Source: Azospirillum brasilense (GTDB taxonomy: Bacteria > Pseudomonadota > Alphaproteobacteria > Azospirillales > Azospirillaceae). From it: DNA of 64,000 nt. Made by a program: the position numbers and the translations under genes. Of this stretch, positions 1-10,942 are shown piece by piece. Under the pieces are notes generated by a model, which was given only the letters and a program-made list of their open reading frames with translations, searched no databases and was not told the origin of the DNA. How positions within the stretch are numbered: position 1 is the stretch's first letter; every line of letters starts with the position of its first letter. The stretch spans positions 248,001 to 312,000 of the forward strand of contig NZ_VITH01000007.1 of assembly GCF_007827815.1 (NCBI RefSeq), read 5' to 3'.

Positions 1-111
1 TTCGAGGACAAGGTCGTCGACTACATCCTGGACCAGGCCAAGGTCAGCGAGAAGCCGGTGTCCGCCGAAGAGCTTATGAAGGACCCCGACGAGGAGGCCG
101 AGGCGGCCTGA
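1..111 (+). CDS. tig: Trigger factor, C-terminal fragment
   Basis: Only the last 36 codons are in the window, reading in frame from base 1 to the TGA at 109-111. The translated end (FEDKVVDYILDQAKVSEKPV, then an acidic tail) matches the C-terminal helix and acidic tail of the ribosome-associated chaperone and prolyl isomerase trigger factor. The position directly upstream of clpP, clpX and lon is the classic tig-clpP-clpX-lon order, which supports the call. The gene is cut by the window edge, not broken. Confidence 0.85.
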   Translation, partial: FEDKVVDYILDQAKVSEKPVSAEELMKDPDEEAEAA

Positions 112-125
112 CGTCAGAAAGGTTG

Positions 126-152
126 AGGGGCGGCCTACCGGTCGCCCCTTTC
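126..152 (+). terminator. Rho-independent terminator after tig
   Basis: A 7-bp perfect stem (AGGGGCG at 126-132, CGCCCCT at 143-149) with a 10-nt loop ends in a short T run. It lies 15 nt after the tig stop and separates tig from clpP, so clpP should have its own promoter. An AT-rich TATATGTA at 159-166 is the only promoter-like sequence I see before clpP, without a convincing -35 partner. Confidence 0.6.
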
Positions 153-212
153 CATTCCTATATGTAGACTGCTCAGACGACTAACCGAGCTGCGGGAGCA
201 GGGAAGACCACC

Positions 213-848
213 ATGTACGACTTCGAACCGAAGATGAATGCTCTGGTCCCGATGGTCATCGAGCAGACCAACCGGGGCGAACGAGCGTACGATATTTACT
301 CGCGCCTGCTGAAGGAACGGATCATCTTCTTGATCGGTGGCGTGAACGACGCCGTCGCCAGCCTGATCTGCTCGCAGCTGCTGTTCCTGGAATCGGAAAA
401 CCCGAGCAAGGACATCGCGCTCTACATCAACTCGCCGGGCGGCTACGTCTCGGCCGGCCTCGCCATCTACGACACCATGCAGTACATCCGTCCGCAGGTG
501 TCGACGGTGTGCATGGGGCAGGCGGCCTCGATGGGCTCGCTCCTGCTCGCCGCCGGCGCGCCGGGCAAGCGCTTCTCGCTGCCCAACAGCCGGATCATGA
601 TCCACCAGCCGTCGGGCGGCGCCCAGGGCCAGGCCTCGGACATCGAGATCCAGGCCCAGGAGATCCTGAAGCTGCGTTCGCGCCTCAACGACATCTACGT
701 CAAGCACACCGGCCAGTCGCTCGACACCATCGAGGCGGCCATGGAGCGTGACAAGTTCATGTCGCCGGAAGAGGCCAAGGCCTTCGGCCTGATCGACGAG
801 GTCGTGGAAAAGCGCCCCGGCTCGGTCGGCGACGGCAGCGCCGCCTGA
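213..848 (+). CDS. clpP: ATP-dependent Clp protease proteolytic subunit ClpP
   Basis: 211-residue serine peptidase forming the tetradecameric barrel that degrades substrates fed by ClpX or ClpA in the cytoplasm. The triad is visible: Ser106 in GQAASMGS, His131 in MIHQP and Asp180 in ERDKF, with the same spacing as in E. coli ClpP. The family block [20 protein letters not shown] begins at residue 11, so the ATG at 213 leaves a short N-terminal segment, as expected for a processed propeptide. A purine-rich GGGAGCAGGGAAG precedes the start. clpX follows 216 nt downstream, its usual partner. Confidence 0.98.
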   Translation: MYDFEPKMNALVPMVIEQTNRGERAYDIYSRLLKERIIFLIGGVNDAVASLICSQLLFLESENPSKDIALYINSPGGYVSAGLAIYDTMQYIRPQVSTVCMGQAASMGSLLLAAGAPGKRFSLPNSRIMIHQPSGGAQGQASDIEIQAQEILKLRSRLNDIYVKHTGQSLDTIEAAMERDKFMSPEEAKAFGLIDEVVEKRPGSVGDGSAA

Positions 849-877
849 GGGCACGCGCGAACTAATGATTGATTGCG

Positions 878-980
878 CCGGTTCCCTGTTGTTGAATGAT
901 GGGGAACCGGTCCGATGGATCGGGTTCGAAGGATGAGTGAGCGGATGCGTTAACCTTGTCGCGGGCCTTCCCCGTGACAA
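878..980. promoter_or_regulatory. Two inverted repeats in the clpP-clpX spacer
   Basis: The 216-nt spacer holds two hairpin-forming elements. The first pairs CCGGTTCCC (878-886) with GGGAACCGG (902-910) around a 15-nt loop. The second pairs TTGTCGCGGG (956-965) with CCCGTGACAA (971-980) around 5 nt, with one G-U pair. Neither is followed by a T run, so they are not typical terminators. They could be an mRNA-processing or protein-binding site affecting clpX. No confident promoter is visible. Confidence 0.4.
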
Positions 981-1064
981 CCTTTGAAAGGACCGGCGTC
1001 GGGGGACGCCGAAGGCGGTTGACAGGGTATACGGATCAGTCCCCCGCGAGATGACGGAGTACCG

Positions 1065-2333
1065 ATGAGCAAGTCCAGCAGCGGCGATTCGAAGAACACG
1101 CTCTACTGCTCCTTTTGCGGCAAGAGCCAGCACGAGGTCCGCAAGCTGATTGCCGGTCCGACGGTGTTCATCTGCGATGAATGCGTCGAGCTGTGCATGG
1201 ACATCATTCGCGAGGAGAACAAGACGACCCTCGTGAAGTCCCGCGACGGCGTGCCGACCCCGCGCGACATCCATGCGGTACTGGACGATTACGTGATCGG
1301 CCAGCATCACGCGAAACGGGTCCTTTCTGTTGCGGTGCACAACCATTACAAGCGGTTGGCGCACGGCACGAAGCACAACGACGTCGAACTGGCGAAGTCC
1401 AACATCCTGCTGGTCGGCCCTACCGGCTGCGGCAAGACGCTGCTCGCCCAGACGCTCGCCCGGATCATCGACGTTCCCTTCACCATGGCCGACGCCACGA
1501 CCCTGACCGAGGCGGGCTATGTCGGTGAGGACGTCGAAAACATCATCCTCAAGCTGCTCCAGGCCGCCGACTACAACGTCGAGCGGGCGCAGCGCGGCAT
1601 CGTCTACATCGACGAGGTCGACAAGATCAGCCGGAAGTCCGACAATCCGTCGATCACCCGCGACGTGTCGGGCGAGGGCGTGCAGCAGGCCCTGCTGAAG
1701 ATCATGGAAGGCACCGTCGCCTCCGTGCCCCCGCAGGGCGGCCGCAAGCACCCGCAGCAGGAGTTCCTGCAGGTCGACACCAGCAACATCCTGTTCATCT
1801 GCGGCGGCGCCTTCGCCGGGCTGGACAAGATCATCGCGCAGCGCGGCAAGGGCACGTCGATTGGCTTCGGCGCCGACGTCCGTGGTCCGGACGAGCGCTC
1901 GACCGGTGACATCCTGCGCGAGGTCGAGCCCGAGGATCTGCTGAAGTTCGGCCTGATCCCCGAGTTCATCGGCCGTCTGCCGGTGGTTGCCACGCTGGCC
2001 GATCTGGACGAGTCGGCCCTGGTCGAGATCCTCACCAAGCCGAAGAACGCCCTGGTCAAGCAGTACCAGCGCCTGTTCGAGATGGAAGACGTCCGTCTGG
2101 AATTCTCCGACGACGCCCTGCGCACGATCTCCCACAAGGCGATCCAGCGGAAGACCGGCGCGCGCGGCCTGCGGTCGATCATGGAGTCGATCCTGCTCGA
2201 CCCGATGTTCGACCTGCCCGGCCTGTCCGGGGTGGAGAGCATCCTGGTCAACAAGGAGGTGGTCGAGGGGCGGGCCAAGCCGCTCTACGTCCACGCCGAG
2301 CGCCGCGGGGAGCAGCAGGCACCGGGTGCCTGA
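1065..2333 (+). CDS. clpX: ATP-dependent Clp protease ATP-binding subunit ClpX
   Basis: 422-residue AAA+ unfoldase that recognises, unfolds and translocates substrates into ClpP. The N-terminal zinc-binding domain has Cys15, Cys18, Cys37 and Cys40. The AAA+ core shows Walker A GPTGCGKT (118-125), the GYVG pore loop (151-154), Walker [10 protein letters not shown] (179-187) and the C-terminal GARGLR sensor-2 motif. Length and domain order are normal for the family. The start ATG follows a GACGGAGTACCG ribosome-binding region. Confidence 0.98.
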   Translation: MSKSSSGDSKNTLYCSFCGKSQHEVRKLIAGPTVFICDECVELCMDIIREENKTTLVKSRDGVPTPRDIHAVLDDYVIGQHHAKRVLSVAVHNHYKRLAHGTKHNDVELAKSNILLVGPTGCGKTLLAQTLARIIDVPFTMADATTLTEAGYVGEDVENIILKLLQAADYNVERAQRGIVYIDEVDKISRKSDNPSITRDVSGEGVQQALLKIMEGTVASVPPQGGRKHPQQEFLQVDTSNILFICGGAFAGLDKIIAQRGKGTSIGFGADVRGPDERSTGDILREVEPEDLLKFGLIPEFIGRLPVVATLADLDESALVEILTKPKNALVKQYQRLFEMEDVRLEFSDDALRTISHKAIQRKTGARGLRSIMESILLDPMFDLPGLSGVESILVNKEVVEGRAKPLYVHAERRGEQQAPGA

Positions 2334-2366
2334 GGTTGTCACGGCCGATCAGCATCGGATACGGGG

Positions 2367-2388
2367 AAGGGCGCCTTTGGGCGCCCTT
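2367..2388 (+). terminator. Hairpin terminator after clpX
   Basis: A perfect 9-bp stem (AAGGGCGCC at 2367-2375, GGCGCCCTT at 2380-2388) with a TTTG tetraloop starts 34 nt after the clpX stop. The T tract after it is weak (CGTCGTTTCC), so termination may be partial. Confidence 0.5.
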
Positions 2389-2484
2389 CGTCGTTTCCGG
2401 CATTTGCGGACATTTGGGGCGCCGGCCGGGCCGCGGCGCGGCCGGACCGGCATGCCGCACCGCCATACGGAATTGGGGTTCTGG

Positions 2485-2518
2485 CCCTTGAAGGGGGGCT
2501 ATGGCTGTGCCACGTTAG
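2485..2518 (+). promoter_or_regulatory. Possible heat-shock-type promoter of lon
   Basis: CCCTTGAA at 2485-2492 is a good match to a sigma-32 -35 element. Seventeen nt further, CCACGTTA is only a weak match to a -10. The 285-nt clpX-lon spacer after the clpX hairpin must hold the lon promoter, and lon is commonly heat-shock controlled. The -10 is poor, so this is a tentative call. Confidence 0.2.
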
Positions 2519-2618
2519 AAAAAGTGCCGGTTTTCGATCCCTGTGCTCATCCCCCGAGGCGGGGGTCTTCCCAGGCCCATCCCGGGCTGACGGCGTCCCA
2601 ATGAAAGAGGCCCAATCA

Positions 2619-5033
2619 ATGTTCGAAATCCCTCGTGGTGCCCTCTATCCGGTCCTGCCGCTCCGCGACATCGTGGTTTTCCCCCACATGATCGTGCCTC
2701 TTTTCGTCGGCCGCGAGAAATCCGTGCGCGCCCTGGAAGACGTGATGAAGGACGACAAGCAGATCCTTCTCGTCACCCAGAAGAACGCCGCGCAGGACGA
2801 TCCGACGCCGGCCGATATCTACAGCGTCGGCACCGTTGGGACCGTGTTGCAGCTGCTGAAGCTGCCCGACGGAACGGTGAAGGTGCTCGTGGAGGGCGGC
2901 CAGCGCGCGTCCATCACCAAGTTCGCCGAGAACGAGGATTTCTTCCAGGCCCACGCCGACCTCGTCGAGGAGAAGGTCGGGGAAAGCCAGGAGCTTGAGG
3001 CGCTGGGACGGGCCGTCGTCTCGCAGTTCGAGCAGTACATCAAGCTCAACAAGAAAATCCCGCCGGAGGTCCTGGTCTCGATCAACCAGATCGAGGAGCC
3101 GGGCAAGCTGGCGGACACCGTCGCCTCCCACCTCGCGCTGAAGATTCCGGAGAAGCAGCAGCTCCTGGAATGCGCCACGGTGTCGGAGCGGCTGGAGCGG
3201 GTCTATGCCTTCATGGAAGGCGAGATCGGCGTCCTGCAGGTGGAAAAGCGCATCCGCAACCGCGTCAAGCGGCAGATGGAGAAGACCCAGCGCGAGTACT
3301 ACCTCAACGAACAGCTCAAGGCGATCCAGAAGGAACTCGGCGAGACCGAGGACGGCCGCGACGAGTCGGCCGAGCTGGAAGAGAAGATCAACAAGACCCG
3401 CTTCTCCAAGGAAGCCCGCGACAAGGCCCTGGCCGAGCTGAAGAAGCTGCGTTCCATGAGCCCGATGTCGGCCGAGGCGACGGTGGTGCGCAACTACCTG
3501 GACTGGATGCTGTCCATTCCGTGGAAGAAGCGCACCAAGGTGAAGAAGGACCTGAAGCTCGCGCAGAAGATCCTCGACGCCGACCATTACGGCCTGGAGA
3601 AGGTCAAGGAACGCATCCTCGAGTATCTCGCGGTCCAGAACCGTATGAACAAGGTGAAGGGGCCGATCCTCTGCCTCGTCGGGCCGCCCGGCGTCGGCAA
3701 GACCTCGCTCGGCAAGTCGATCGCCAAGTCCACGGGCCGCAACTTCGTGCGCATGTCGCTCGGCGGCGTGCGGGACGAGGCCGAGGTCCGCGGCCACCGG
3801 CGCACCTACATCGGCTCGATGCCCGGCAAGGTCATCCAGGGCATGAAGAAGGCGAAGTCGTCCAACCCGCTGTTCCTGCTGGACGAGATCGACAAGCTCG
3901 GCGCCGACTGGCGCGGCGACCCGTCGTCGGCCCTGCTGGAGGTCCTCGACCCCGAGCAGAACGGCACCTTCAACGACCATTACCTGGAGGTCGACTACGA
4001 TCTGTCGGACGTGATGTTCGTCTGCACGGCCAACACGATGCGCATGCCGCAGCCGCTGCTGGACCGCATGGAGATCATCCGAGTCGCCGGCTACACCGAG
4101 GATGAGAAGGTCGAGATTTCCAAGCGCCACCTGATCGAGAAGCAGGTGGAGGCCAACGGCCTCAAGAAGGGCGAGTTCGCCATCTCCGACGACGCGCTGC
4201 GTGACCTGATCCGCTACTACACGCGGGAAGCCGGCGTCCGGAGCCTGGAACGCGAGATCGCCAACCTCTGCCGCAAGGCCGTGAAGGAGATCCTGATGAA
4301 GGGCTCCGCCGGCGCCAAGGTCTCGGTCACCCGCCGGAACCTCGACAAGTACGCCGGTGTCCGCCGCTTCCACTTCGGCGAGGCGGAGCTTGAGGACTTG
4401 GTGGGCGTGACCACCGGTCTGGCCTGGACGGAAGTCGGCGGCGAGCTGCTCTCCATCGAGGCGGTTGCCCTGCCCGGCAAGGGCCGGGTGACCACCACCG
4501 GCAAGCTCGGCGACGTCATGAAGGAGTCGGTGCAGGCGGCCGAGAGCTACGTCAAGTCGCGCGCCACCGCCTTCGGCATCAAGCCGACGCTCTTCGAGAA
4601 GCGGGACATCCACGTCCACGTGCCCGAAGGCGCCACCCCGAAGGACGGTCCGTCGGCCGGCGTGGCGATGATCACCTCGATCGTGTCGGTCCTCACCGGC
4701 ATCGCGGTCCGCAAGGATGTGGCGATGACCGGTGAGATCACCCTGCGCGGCCGTGTGCTGCCGATCGGCGGCCTGAAGGAGAAGCTGCTGGCCGCTCTGC
4801 GCGGCGGCCTCAAGCATGTGCTGATCCCGAAGGACAACGAGAAGGATCTCGCTGAGATCCCGGACAACGTGAAGCGCGGGCTGGAGATCATCCCGGTCAG
4901 CACGGTGGACGACGTCCTGAAGCACGCCCTGGTCCGCGCAGTCGAGCCGATCGAGTGGAAGGAGCCGGAAGCGGTCGAGCCGGCGGTCGCCAAGCCGCAG
5001 CCCGACGGCGGCGGCGAGGTGCTGCGTCACTGA
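2619..5033 (+). CDS. lon: ATP-dependent protease Lon (LonA type)
   Basis: 804 residues from the chosen ATG: N-terminal substrate-binding domain (about 1-205), coiled region, AAA+ module with Walker A GPPGVGKT (355-362) and Walker B FLLDEID (about 419-425), and a C-terminal peptidase domain with Ser679 in PKDGPSAG and Lys722 in GGLKEK, the Lon Ser-Lys dyad. An in-frame ATG six codons earlier (2601) is possible. I prefer 2619 because AAAGAGG (2604-2610) sits 8 nt before it and the protein then begins MFEIPRG. Lon removes misfolded proteins and short-lived regulators. The acidic, Pro-rich C-terminus is a lineage-type tail. Confidence 0.97.
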   Translation: MFEIPRGALYPVLPLRDIVVFPHMIVPLFVGREKSVRALEDVMKDDKQILLVTQKNAAQDDPTPADIYSVGTVGTVLQLLKLPDGTVKVLVEGGQRASITKFAENEDFFQAHADLVEEKVGESQELEALGRAVVSQFEQYIKLNKKIPPEVLVSINQIEEPGKLADTVASHLALKIPEKQQLLECATVSERLERVYAFMEGEIGVLQVEKRIRNRVKRQMEKTQREYYLNEQLKAIQKELGETEDGRDESAELEEKINKTRFSKEARDKALAELKKLRSMSPMSAEATVVRNYLDWMLSIPWKKRTKVKKDLKLAQKILDADHYGLEKVKERILEYLAVQNRMNKVKGPILCLVGPPGVGKTSLGKSIAKSTGRNFVRMSLGGVRDEAEVRGHRRTYIGSMPGKVIQGMKKAKSSNPLFLLDEIDKLGADWRGDPSSALLEVLDPEQNGTFNDHYLEVDYDLSDVMFVCTANTMRMPQPLLDRMEIIRVAGYTEDEKVEISKRHLIEKQVEANGLKKGEFAISDDALRDLIRYYTREAGVRSLEREIANLCRKAVKEILMKGSAGAKVSVTRRNLDKYAGVRRFHFGEAELEDLVGVTTGLAWTEVGGELLSIEAVALPGKGRVTTTGKLGDVMKESVQAAESYVKSRATAFGIKPTLFEKRDIHVHVPEGATPKDGPSAGVAMITSIVSVLTGIAVRKDVAMTGEITLRGRVLPIGGLKEKLLAALRGGLKHVLIPKDNEKDLAEIPDNVKRGLEIIPVSTVDDVLKHALVRAVEPIEWKEPEAVEPAVAKPQPDGGGEVLRH

Positions 5034-5078
5034 TCCCGTCCGGCGTTTAAAGCGCCGTTAAAGCGCCATCGCGCGTCG

Positions 5079-5115
5079 CATCGCCCGCCCGTCTGCAATT
5101 GACGGGCGGGCGATG
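5079..5115 (+). terminator. Strong hairpin terminator after lon
   Basis: A perfect 15-bp stem (5079-5093 paired with 5101-5115) with a 7-nt loop TGCAATT lies 45 nt after the lon stop. The trailing sequence TCGCGTTTATCG is only moderately T-rich. It isolates lon from hupB. Confidence 0.6.
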
Positions 5116-5197
5116 TCGCGTTTATCGTTTGAAAGCGCGAAGTCATTGGGCGGCTTTGCTTCCATTTTCTTTGCCGAAGCGGGAAGGGGGGAAGTAA

Positions 5198-5470
5198 GTG
5201 AACAAAAACGATCTGGTGGCGCACGTCGCCGATGCTGTGGGTTTGTCTAAAACTGATGCGACCAAGGCGGTCGATGCGGTTTTTGATGGCATCGCCGACT
5301 CGTTGAAGAACGGCGAGGAGGTCCGCCTGGTCGGCTTCGGCACCTTCGCGGTGTCCGAGCGCGCCGCCAGCGAGGGCCGGAACCCGCGCACCGGCGAGAA
5401 GATCGCCATCCCCGCGTCGAAACAGCCCAAGTTCAAGCCGGGCAAGACGCTGAAGGACGGTCTGAAGTGA
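5198..5470 (+). CDS. hupB: DNA-binding protein HU
   Basis: 90-residue nucleoid protein of the HU/IHF family, which bends and compacts DNA without strong sequence preference. The start is GTG at 5198, with the purine-rich GGGAAGGGGGGAAG just upstream; the protein begins MNKNDLVAHVADAVG. The family signature is visible in VRLVGFGTF (about 43-51) and GRNPRTGEKIAIPASK (about 61-76), the arm that enters the minor groove. Location directly after lon matches the conserved clpX-lon-hup order. Confidence 0.96.
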   Translation: MNKNDLVAHVADAVGLSKTDATKAVDAVFDGIADSLKNGEEVRLVGFGTFAVSERAASEGRNPRTGEKIAIPASKQPKFKPGKTLKDGLK

Positions 5471-5510
5471 TGACGTCTTGAACGGCCGAGTCAATCCGGG
5501 CATAGTGCGC

Positions 5511-5543
5511 GCCGGTCAGCACCCGCTGGCCGGCTTTGCTTTT
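5511..5543 (+). terminator. Rho-independent terminator after hupB
   Basis: A 10-bp stem with one G-U pair (GCCGGTCAGC at 5511-5520, GCTGGCCGGC at 5525-5534), loop ACCC, then TTTGCTTTT. This is a good intrinsic terminator placed 40 nt after hupB. Confidence 0.75.
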
Positions 5544-5577
5544 GTCTGAGCGGAACGTTCGGGCATTGGCGCGGCGC

Positions 5578-5652
5578 GGGCGATTAGCTCAGCGGTAGAG
5601 CATCTCGTTTACACCGAGAGGGTCGGGGGTTCGAAACCCTCATCGCCCACCA
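5578..5652 (+). tRNA. tRNA-Val (anticodon UAC)
   Basis: A full cloverleaf can be drawn: acceptor GGGCGAT/ATCGCCC, D arm GCTC/GAGC, anticodon stem TCTCG/CGAGA with loop TTTACAC (anticodon TAC), T arm with loop TTCGAAA, and an encoded CCA end at 5650-5652. Length is 75 nt with CCA. Confidence 0.95.
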
Positions 5653-5814
5653 GCGCGCCCGGCCATCCGGACCGGCACTTTTCAAATTCGTGATTGACAG
5701 GCGATGCGTCGGGCGGATAGAAACCGCCCATCGGCGATGGGCGACTGCCCTGGACACTGCGCTGCGCCCCCTGACACGGACGCTTGTTCTGCGCAGTTGA
5801 TGTCGCCGCGTTGC

Positions 5815-5891
<77 letters not shown>

Positions 5892-6237
5892 TTCTCCCAT
5901 CATCTCCTCTCTCCTTTTCGTATTGAAAACGAAGCGTTCGCGGCTTTACCGACGGGCTCGTGATCCCTATATCCGGTTAGCTCGACCCGCATATCCGATA
6001 AGCCGGATAGAGAGAAGGGTCATTTAAAAAGTTTGGTAATACCAAGGACATCCGCTCATTTCCGCAGAGTGGATTCGTTGGCCGAAAGCGATTCAAAGCG
6101 CTTTCCTTGATCACGCTCTCGTCATATATTCCGGCCCGTCTGATGGGCTAATCCAAGGCATTCCAGCCACGACACCGCGCGTCGGCCGATTACGGGCCGT
6201 ACCGGCGATCGTGGCGTGGGCTTATGGGAGGACCGCG
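5892..6237. other. Leader/promoter region of the nuo operon, no gene
   Basis: This 346-nt gap between tRNA-Asp and nuoA must carry the nuo promoter. I see two inverted repeats: TATCCGG (5970-5976) with CCGGATA (6003-6009), and GAAAGCG (6084-6090) with CGCTTTC (6099-6105). An AT-rich CATATATT (6123-6130) could be a -10 element, but no -35 sits at the right distance. The stretch around 6010-6050 is notably A+T-rich for this genome. Confidence 0.4.
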
Positions 6238-6606
6238 GTGACCAACCCGCTGATCATTGAGTACCTTCCGATCCTGGTGTTCCTGTTGATCGGTATCGCG
6301 CTGGCCGTGGTGATGGTTGGCGCGTCTTACGTCATCAGCCCGAAGAATCCGGATTCGGAGAAGCTCTCCCCCTACGAGTGCGGCTTCGAGCCGTTCGAGG
6401 ACGCCCGCACGAAGTTCGACGTGCGGTTTTACCTGGTCTCCATCCTCTTCATCATCTTCGACCTCGAGGTCGCCTTCCTGTTCCCGTGGGCCGTGGCGCT
6501 CGGGGACATCGGCCTGTTCGGCTTCTGGTCGATGATTGTGTTCCTGGGGATCCTGACCATCGGCTTCATTTACGAGTGGAAGAAAGGAGCTCTGGAATGG
6601 GAGTAG
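6238..6606 (+). CDS. nuoA: NADH-quinone oxidoreductase subunit A
   Basis: 122-residue membrane subunit of complex I with three transmembrane segments. The conserved [12 protein letters not shown] loop, whose Cys-bearing turn lies near the quinone site, and [21 protein letters not shown] are present. I choose the GTG at 6238 because GGGAGG (6226-6231) stands 6 nt before it and the product then has normal length; an in-frame GTG at 6211 would add nine residues without a ribosome-binding site. It overlaps nuoB by 10 nt. First gene of a 14-gene operon. Confidence 0.95.
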   Translation: MTNPLIIEYLPILVFLLIGIALAVVMVGASYVISPKNPDSEKLSPYECGFEPFEDARTKFDVRFYLVSILFIIFDLEVAFLFPWAVALGDIGLFGFWSMIVFLGILTIGFIYEWKKGALEWE

Positions 6607-7139
6607 AGGCTGCCAAGCTGGCGCCGATTCCGCCCGGACCGGAACAGGACGCCTATCTCCGCGCGGTCACCGAGGAGATCCAGGAAAAGGGCTTCATCAC
6701 GGCGAAGTACGAGGACGTGCTCGCCTGGGCCCGCACCGGTTCCCTGTGGCCGATGACCTTCGGTCTGGCCTGCTGCGCGGTGGAGATGATCCACGCCTAC
6801 ATGAGCCGGTACGACCTGGACCGCTTCGGCGTCATTCCGCGCCCCAGCCCACGCCAGTCCGACTGCATGATCGTGGCCGGCACGCTGACCAACAAGATGG
6901 CCCCCGCGCTGCGCAAGGTCTATGACCAGATGCCGGAACCGCGCTGGGTGATCTCGATGGGCTCCTGCGCCAACGGCGGCGGCTACTATCACTATTCCTA
7001 CTCGGTGGTGCGCGGCTGCGACCGGATCGTTCCGGTCGATATCTATGTGCCGGGCTGTCCTCCGACCGCGGAAGCGCTGGTCTACGGCATTCTGCAACTC
7101 CAAAAGAAGATCCGGCGCGGCAACCGCATCGCTCGCTGA
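6597..7139 (+). CDS. nuoB: NADH-quinone oxidoreductase subunit B
   Basis: 180 residues; carries iron-sulfur cluster N2, the last electron carrier before quinone. Ligands are visible as Cys59-Cys60 (GLACCAVEM), Cys124 (MGSCANGGG) and Cys154 ([10 protein letters not shown]). The ATG at 6597 lies inside the end of nuoA and is preceded by AAAGGAG, so translation is likely coupled. Sits in the peripheral arm at the membrane interface. Confidence 0.98.
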   Translation: MGVEAAKLAPIPPGPEQDAYLRAVTEEIQEKGFITAKYEDVLAWARTGSLWPMTFGLACCAVEMIHAYMSRYDLDRFGVIPRPSPRQSDCMIVAGTLTNKMAPALRKVYDQMPEPRWVISMGSCANGGGYYHYSYSVVRGCDRIVPVDIYVPGCPPTAEALVYGILQLQKKIRRGNRIAR

Positions 7140-7163
7140 ATAAGAAAAAGGCAGGTCCTGGCC

Positions 7164-7793
7164 ATGTCCGAACAGGCGTTGAAGGAACTTGGGGACCATA
7201 TCGCCGCGACGCTCGGCGATGACGTCCTGAAGGTCGAGCTGAAGCTTGGCGAGCTGATGGTGACCGTCCGCCGGCCCTCGCTCATCAAGTCGCTCACCTT
7301 CCTGCGCGACGATCCGACCTGCTCGTTCGAGCAGCTGCTCGACGTCACCGCTGTGGATTGGCCGGAGCGGGAGGAACGCTTCGAGGTCGTCTACATCCTT
7401 TTGAGCTACAAGCACAATCGGCGCCTCCGCGTGAAGGTCACGACCGACGAGGACACCCCGGTGGCTTCGGCCGTGCCGGTGTACAACGCGGCGGGCTGGT
7501 TCGAGCGTGAAACCTGGGACATGTTCGGGATCTTCTTCTCCGACCATCCGGACCTGCGCCGCATCCTGACCGATTACGGTTTCGAAGGTCACCCGTTGCG
7601 CAAAGACTTCCCGATGACGGGCTATGTCGAGTGCCGCTACGACGAGGACCAGAAGCGCGTCGTCTACGAACCCGTCCGCCTGACGCAGGATTTCCGCAGC
7701 TTCGACTTCCTGTCGCCCTGGGAAGGCATGACGAACGTGATGCTGCCCGGCGACGAGAAGGCCCAGGCCCCTGACACCGGGAGCAAGCCGTGA
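7164..7793 (+). CDS. nuoC: NADH-quinone oxidoreductase subunit C
   Basis: 209-residue peripheral-arm subunit (30-kDa type). The family signature [20 protein letters not shown] followed by [17 protein letters not shown] is clear. It is separate from nuoD, unlike the fused nuoCD of E. coli. The stop overlaps the nuoD start (GTGA). An AAAAAGGCAGG region precedes the ATG. Confidence 0.97.
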   Translation: MSEQALKELGDHIAATLGDDVLKVELKLGELMVTVRRPSLIKSLTFLRDDPTCSFEQLLDVTAVDWPEREERFEVVYILLSYKHNRRLRVKVTTDEDTPVASAVPVYNAAGWFERETWDMFGIFFSDHPDLRRILTDYGFEGHPLRKDFPMTGYVECRYDEDQKRVVYEPVRLTQDFRSFDFLSPWEGMTNVMLPGDEKAQAPDTGSKP

Positions 7794-9010
7794 CCATCGC
7801 CACGTCCGCACACCCCTCCGCCGGCCAGTCCGGCGGCAAGACCCAGATCAAGCCCTACACCATGAACTTCGGGCCGCAGCACCCTGCGGCCCACGGCGTG
7901 TTGCGTCTGGTGATGGAGCTGAACGGCGAGGTCGTCGAGCGCTGCGACCCGCACATCGGCCTGCTGCACCGCGGCACCGAGAAGCTGATCGAGTACAAGA
8001 CCTATCTGCAGGCCGTTCCGTATTTCGACCGCCTGGACTACGTCAGCCCGATGTGCATGGAGCACGCCTATGTGCTCGGCATCGAGAACCTGCTGCAGAT
8101 CAAGGCGCCGCTGCGCGCCCAGTACATCCGCGTCCTCTTCTCCGAGATCACGCGCATCCTGAACCACATCCTGTCGATCACCACCGGCGCGCTCGACGTC
8201 GGCGCGATCACGCCGGCGCTGTGGGGCTTCGAGGAACGCGAGATCCTCATGGAGTTCTACGAGCGTGTGTGCGGTGCGCGCCTGCATGCGAACTACTTCC
8301 GTCCCGGCGGCGTCGCCTGGGATCTGCCCGCTGGCCTGACCGACGACATCTGGGAGTTCACGGAGCGCTTCCCGAAGTTTGTTGACGACATTGACAATCT
8401 GCTGACGAACAATCGCATTTTCAAGCAGCGGACCGTCGACATCGGCGTCGTCACCAAGGAAGAGGCGTTCAACTGGGGCTTCACCGGCCCGATGCTGCGC
8501 GGTTCGGGCGTCGCCTGGGACCTGCGCAAGTCGCAGCCCTACGAAGTCTACGACCGCATGGACTTCGACGTGCCGGTCGGCCTGACCGGCGACTGCTGGG
8601 CGCGCTACCTCGTCCGCATGGAGGAGATGCGCCAGTCCAACCGCATGATCCGCCAGTGCCTGAAGGAGCTTCCCGAAGGCCCGGTGCGCGCGGAGGAGCG
8701 CAAGGTCTCCCCGCCGCCGCGCGGCGAGATGAAGCGGTCGATGGAAGCGCTGATCCATCACTTCAAGCTCTTCACCGAGGGCTTCCACGTCCCGGCGGGC
8801 GAAACCTACACCGCCATCGAGGCGCCGAAGGGCGAGTTCGGCGTGTATCTGGTCTCGGACGGCACGAACAAGCCGTACCGCTGCAAGATCCGCGCGCCGG
8901 GCTTCGCCCACCTGCAGGGCCTCGACTTCATGTCGAAGGGCCACATGCTGGCCGACGCGGTGGCCAACATCGCGTCCATGGACATCGTGTTCGGAGAAAT
9001 TGACCGATGA
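7790..9010 (+). CDS. nuoD: NADH-quinone oxidoreductase subunit D
   Basis: 406-residue 49-kDa-type subunit that forms the quinone-reduction site with NuoB and is related to the NiFe-hydrogenase large subunit. Seen: [15 protein letters not shown] near the N-terminus, [15 protein letters not shown] (about 79-93) and the C-terminal [20 protein letters not shown]. The start is GTG at 7790, overlapping the nuoC stop by 4 nt. The nuoE start overlaps its stop (ATGA). Confidence 0.97.
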   Translation: MTIATSAHPSAGQSGGKTQIKPYTMNFGPQHPAAHGVLRLVMELNGEVVERCDPHIGLLHRGTEKLIEYKTYLQAVPYFDRLDYVSPMCMEHAYVLGIENLLQIKAPLRAQYIRVLFSEITRILNHILSITTGALDVGAITPALWGFEEREILMEFYERVCGARLHANYFRPGGVAWDLPAGLTDDIWEFTERFPKFVDDIDNLLTNNRIFKQRTVDIGVVTKEEAFNWGFTGPMLRGSGVAWDLRKSQPYEVYDRMDFDVPVGLTGDCWARYLVRMEEMRQSNRMIRQCLKELPEGPVRAEERKVSPPPRGEMKRSMEALIHHFKLFTEGFHVPAGETYTAIEAPKGEFGVYLVSDGTNKPYRCKIRAPGFAHLQGLDFMSKGHMLADAVANIASMDIVFGEIDR

Positions 9011-9624
9011 GCGCCCCGGCTCACGACCCGGCCAAGGAGCCGGCCTCCTTCGCCTTCACTCCGGAAAATCTGGAACGGGCAAAGGCCATCATCGCGAAGT
9101 ACCCGGCGGGCAAGCAGGCCAGCGCCTGCATGCCGCTGCTCGATCTGGCCCAGCGCCAGAGCGAGGGCTGGCTGCCGCGCGTCGCCATGGACGCCGTGGC
9201 CGACCTGCTCGGCATGCCGCGCATCCGCGTGTACGAGGTCGCGACCTTCTACACGATGTACAACAAGACCCCGGTCGGCAAGCACGTCATCCAGGTCTGC
9301 ACGACCACGCCGTGCTGGCTGCGCGGGTCGGACGACATCGTGCACACCTGCGAGCGCAAGCTGGGCATCGGTGTCGGCGAGACGACGGCCGACGGCCAGT
9401 TCACGCTGCGCGAGGTCGAATGCTCGGGCGCCTGCGTCAACGCGCCGGTGGTCCAGATCGGCGACGACTACTATGAAGACGTCAGCCCGGAACACATGGA
9501 AAAGATCATCGACGCCCTCAAGGGCGGCGAGGTCCCCAAGCACGGCTCGCAGATCGGCCGGCAGTCCTCCGAACCGGTGGGCGGCCCGACGACTCTGAAG
9601 GCCTTCACCACCACGGCCGATTGA
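9007..9624 (+). CDS. nuoE: NADH-quinone oxidoreductase subunit E
   Basis: 205-residue thioredoxin-fold subunit of the NADH-oxidising module with a [2Fe-2S] cluster. Ligands are Cys98, Cys103, Cys139 and Cys143 (VCTTTPCW ... [11 protein letters not shown]). The last ~40 residues ([14 protein letters not shown] and on) form a polar tail seen in alphaproteobacterial and mitochondrial-type proteins. Overlaps nuoD by 4 nt. Confidence 0.97.
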   Translation: MSAPAHDPAKEPASFAFTPENLERAKAIIAKYPAGKQASACMPLLDLAQRQSEGWLPRVAMDAVADLLGMPRIRVYEVATFYTMYNKTPVGKHVIQVCTTTPCWLRGSDDIVHTCERKLGIGVGETTADGQFTLREVECSGACVNAPVVQIGDDYYEDVSPEHMEKIIDALKGGEVPKHGSQIGRQSSEPVGGPTTLKAFTTTAD

Positions 9625-9634
9625 GGGGGATGCG

Positions 9635-10927
<1,293 letters not shown>

Positions 10928-10942
10928 GGAGCCCGGTTTCCC

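Noticed and set aside
5968-6010. The long-loop inverted repeat before nuoA as a riboswitch
   Set aside because: The stem is only 7 bp with a 26-nt loop and no conserved riboswitch core that I recognise.
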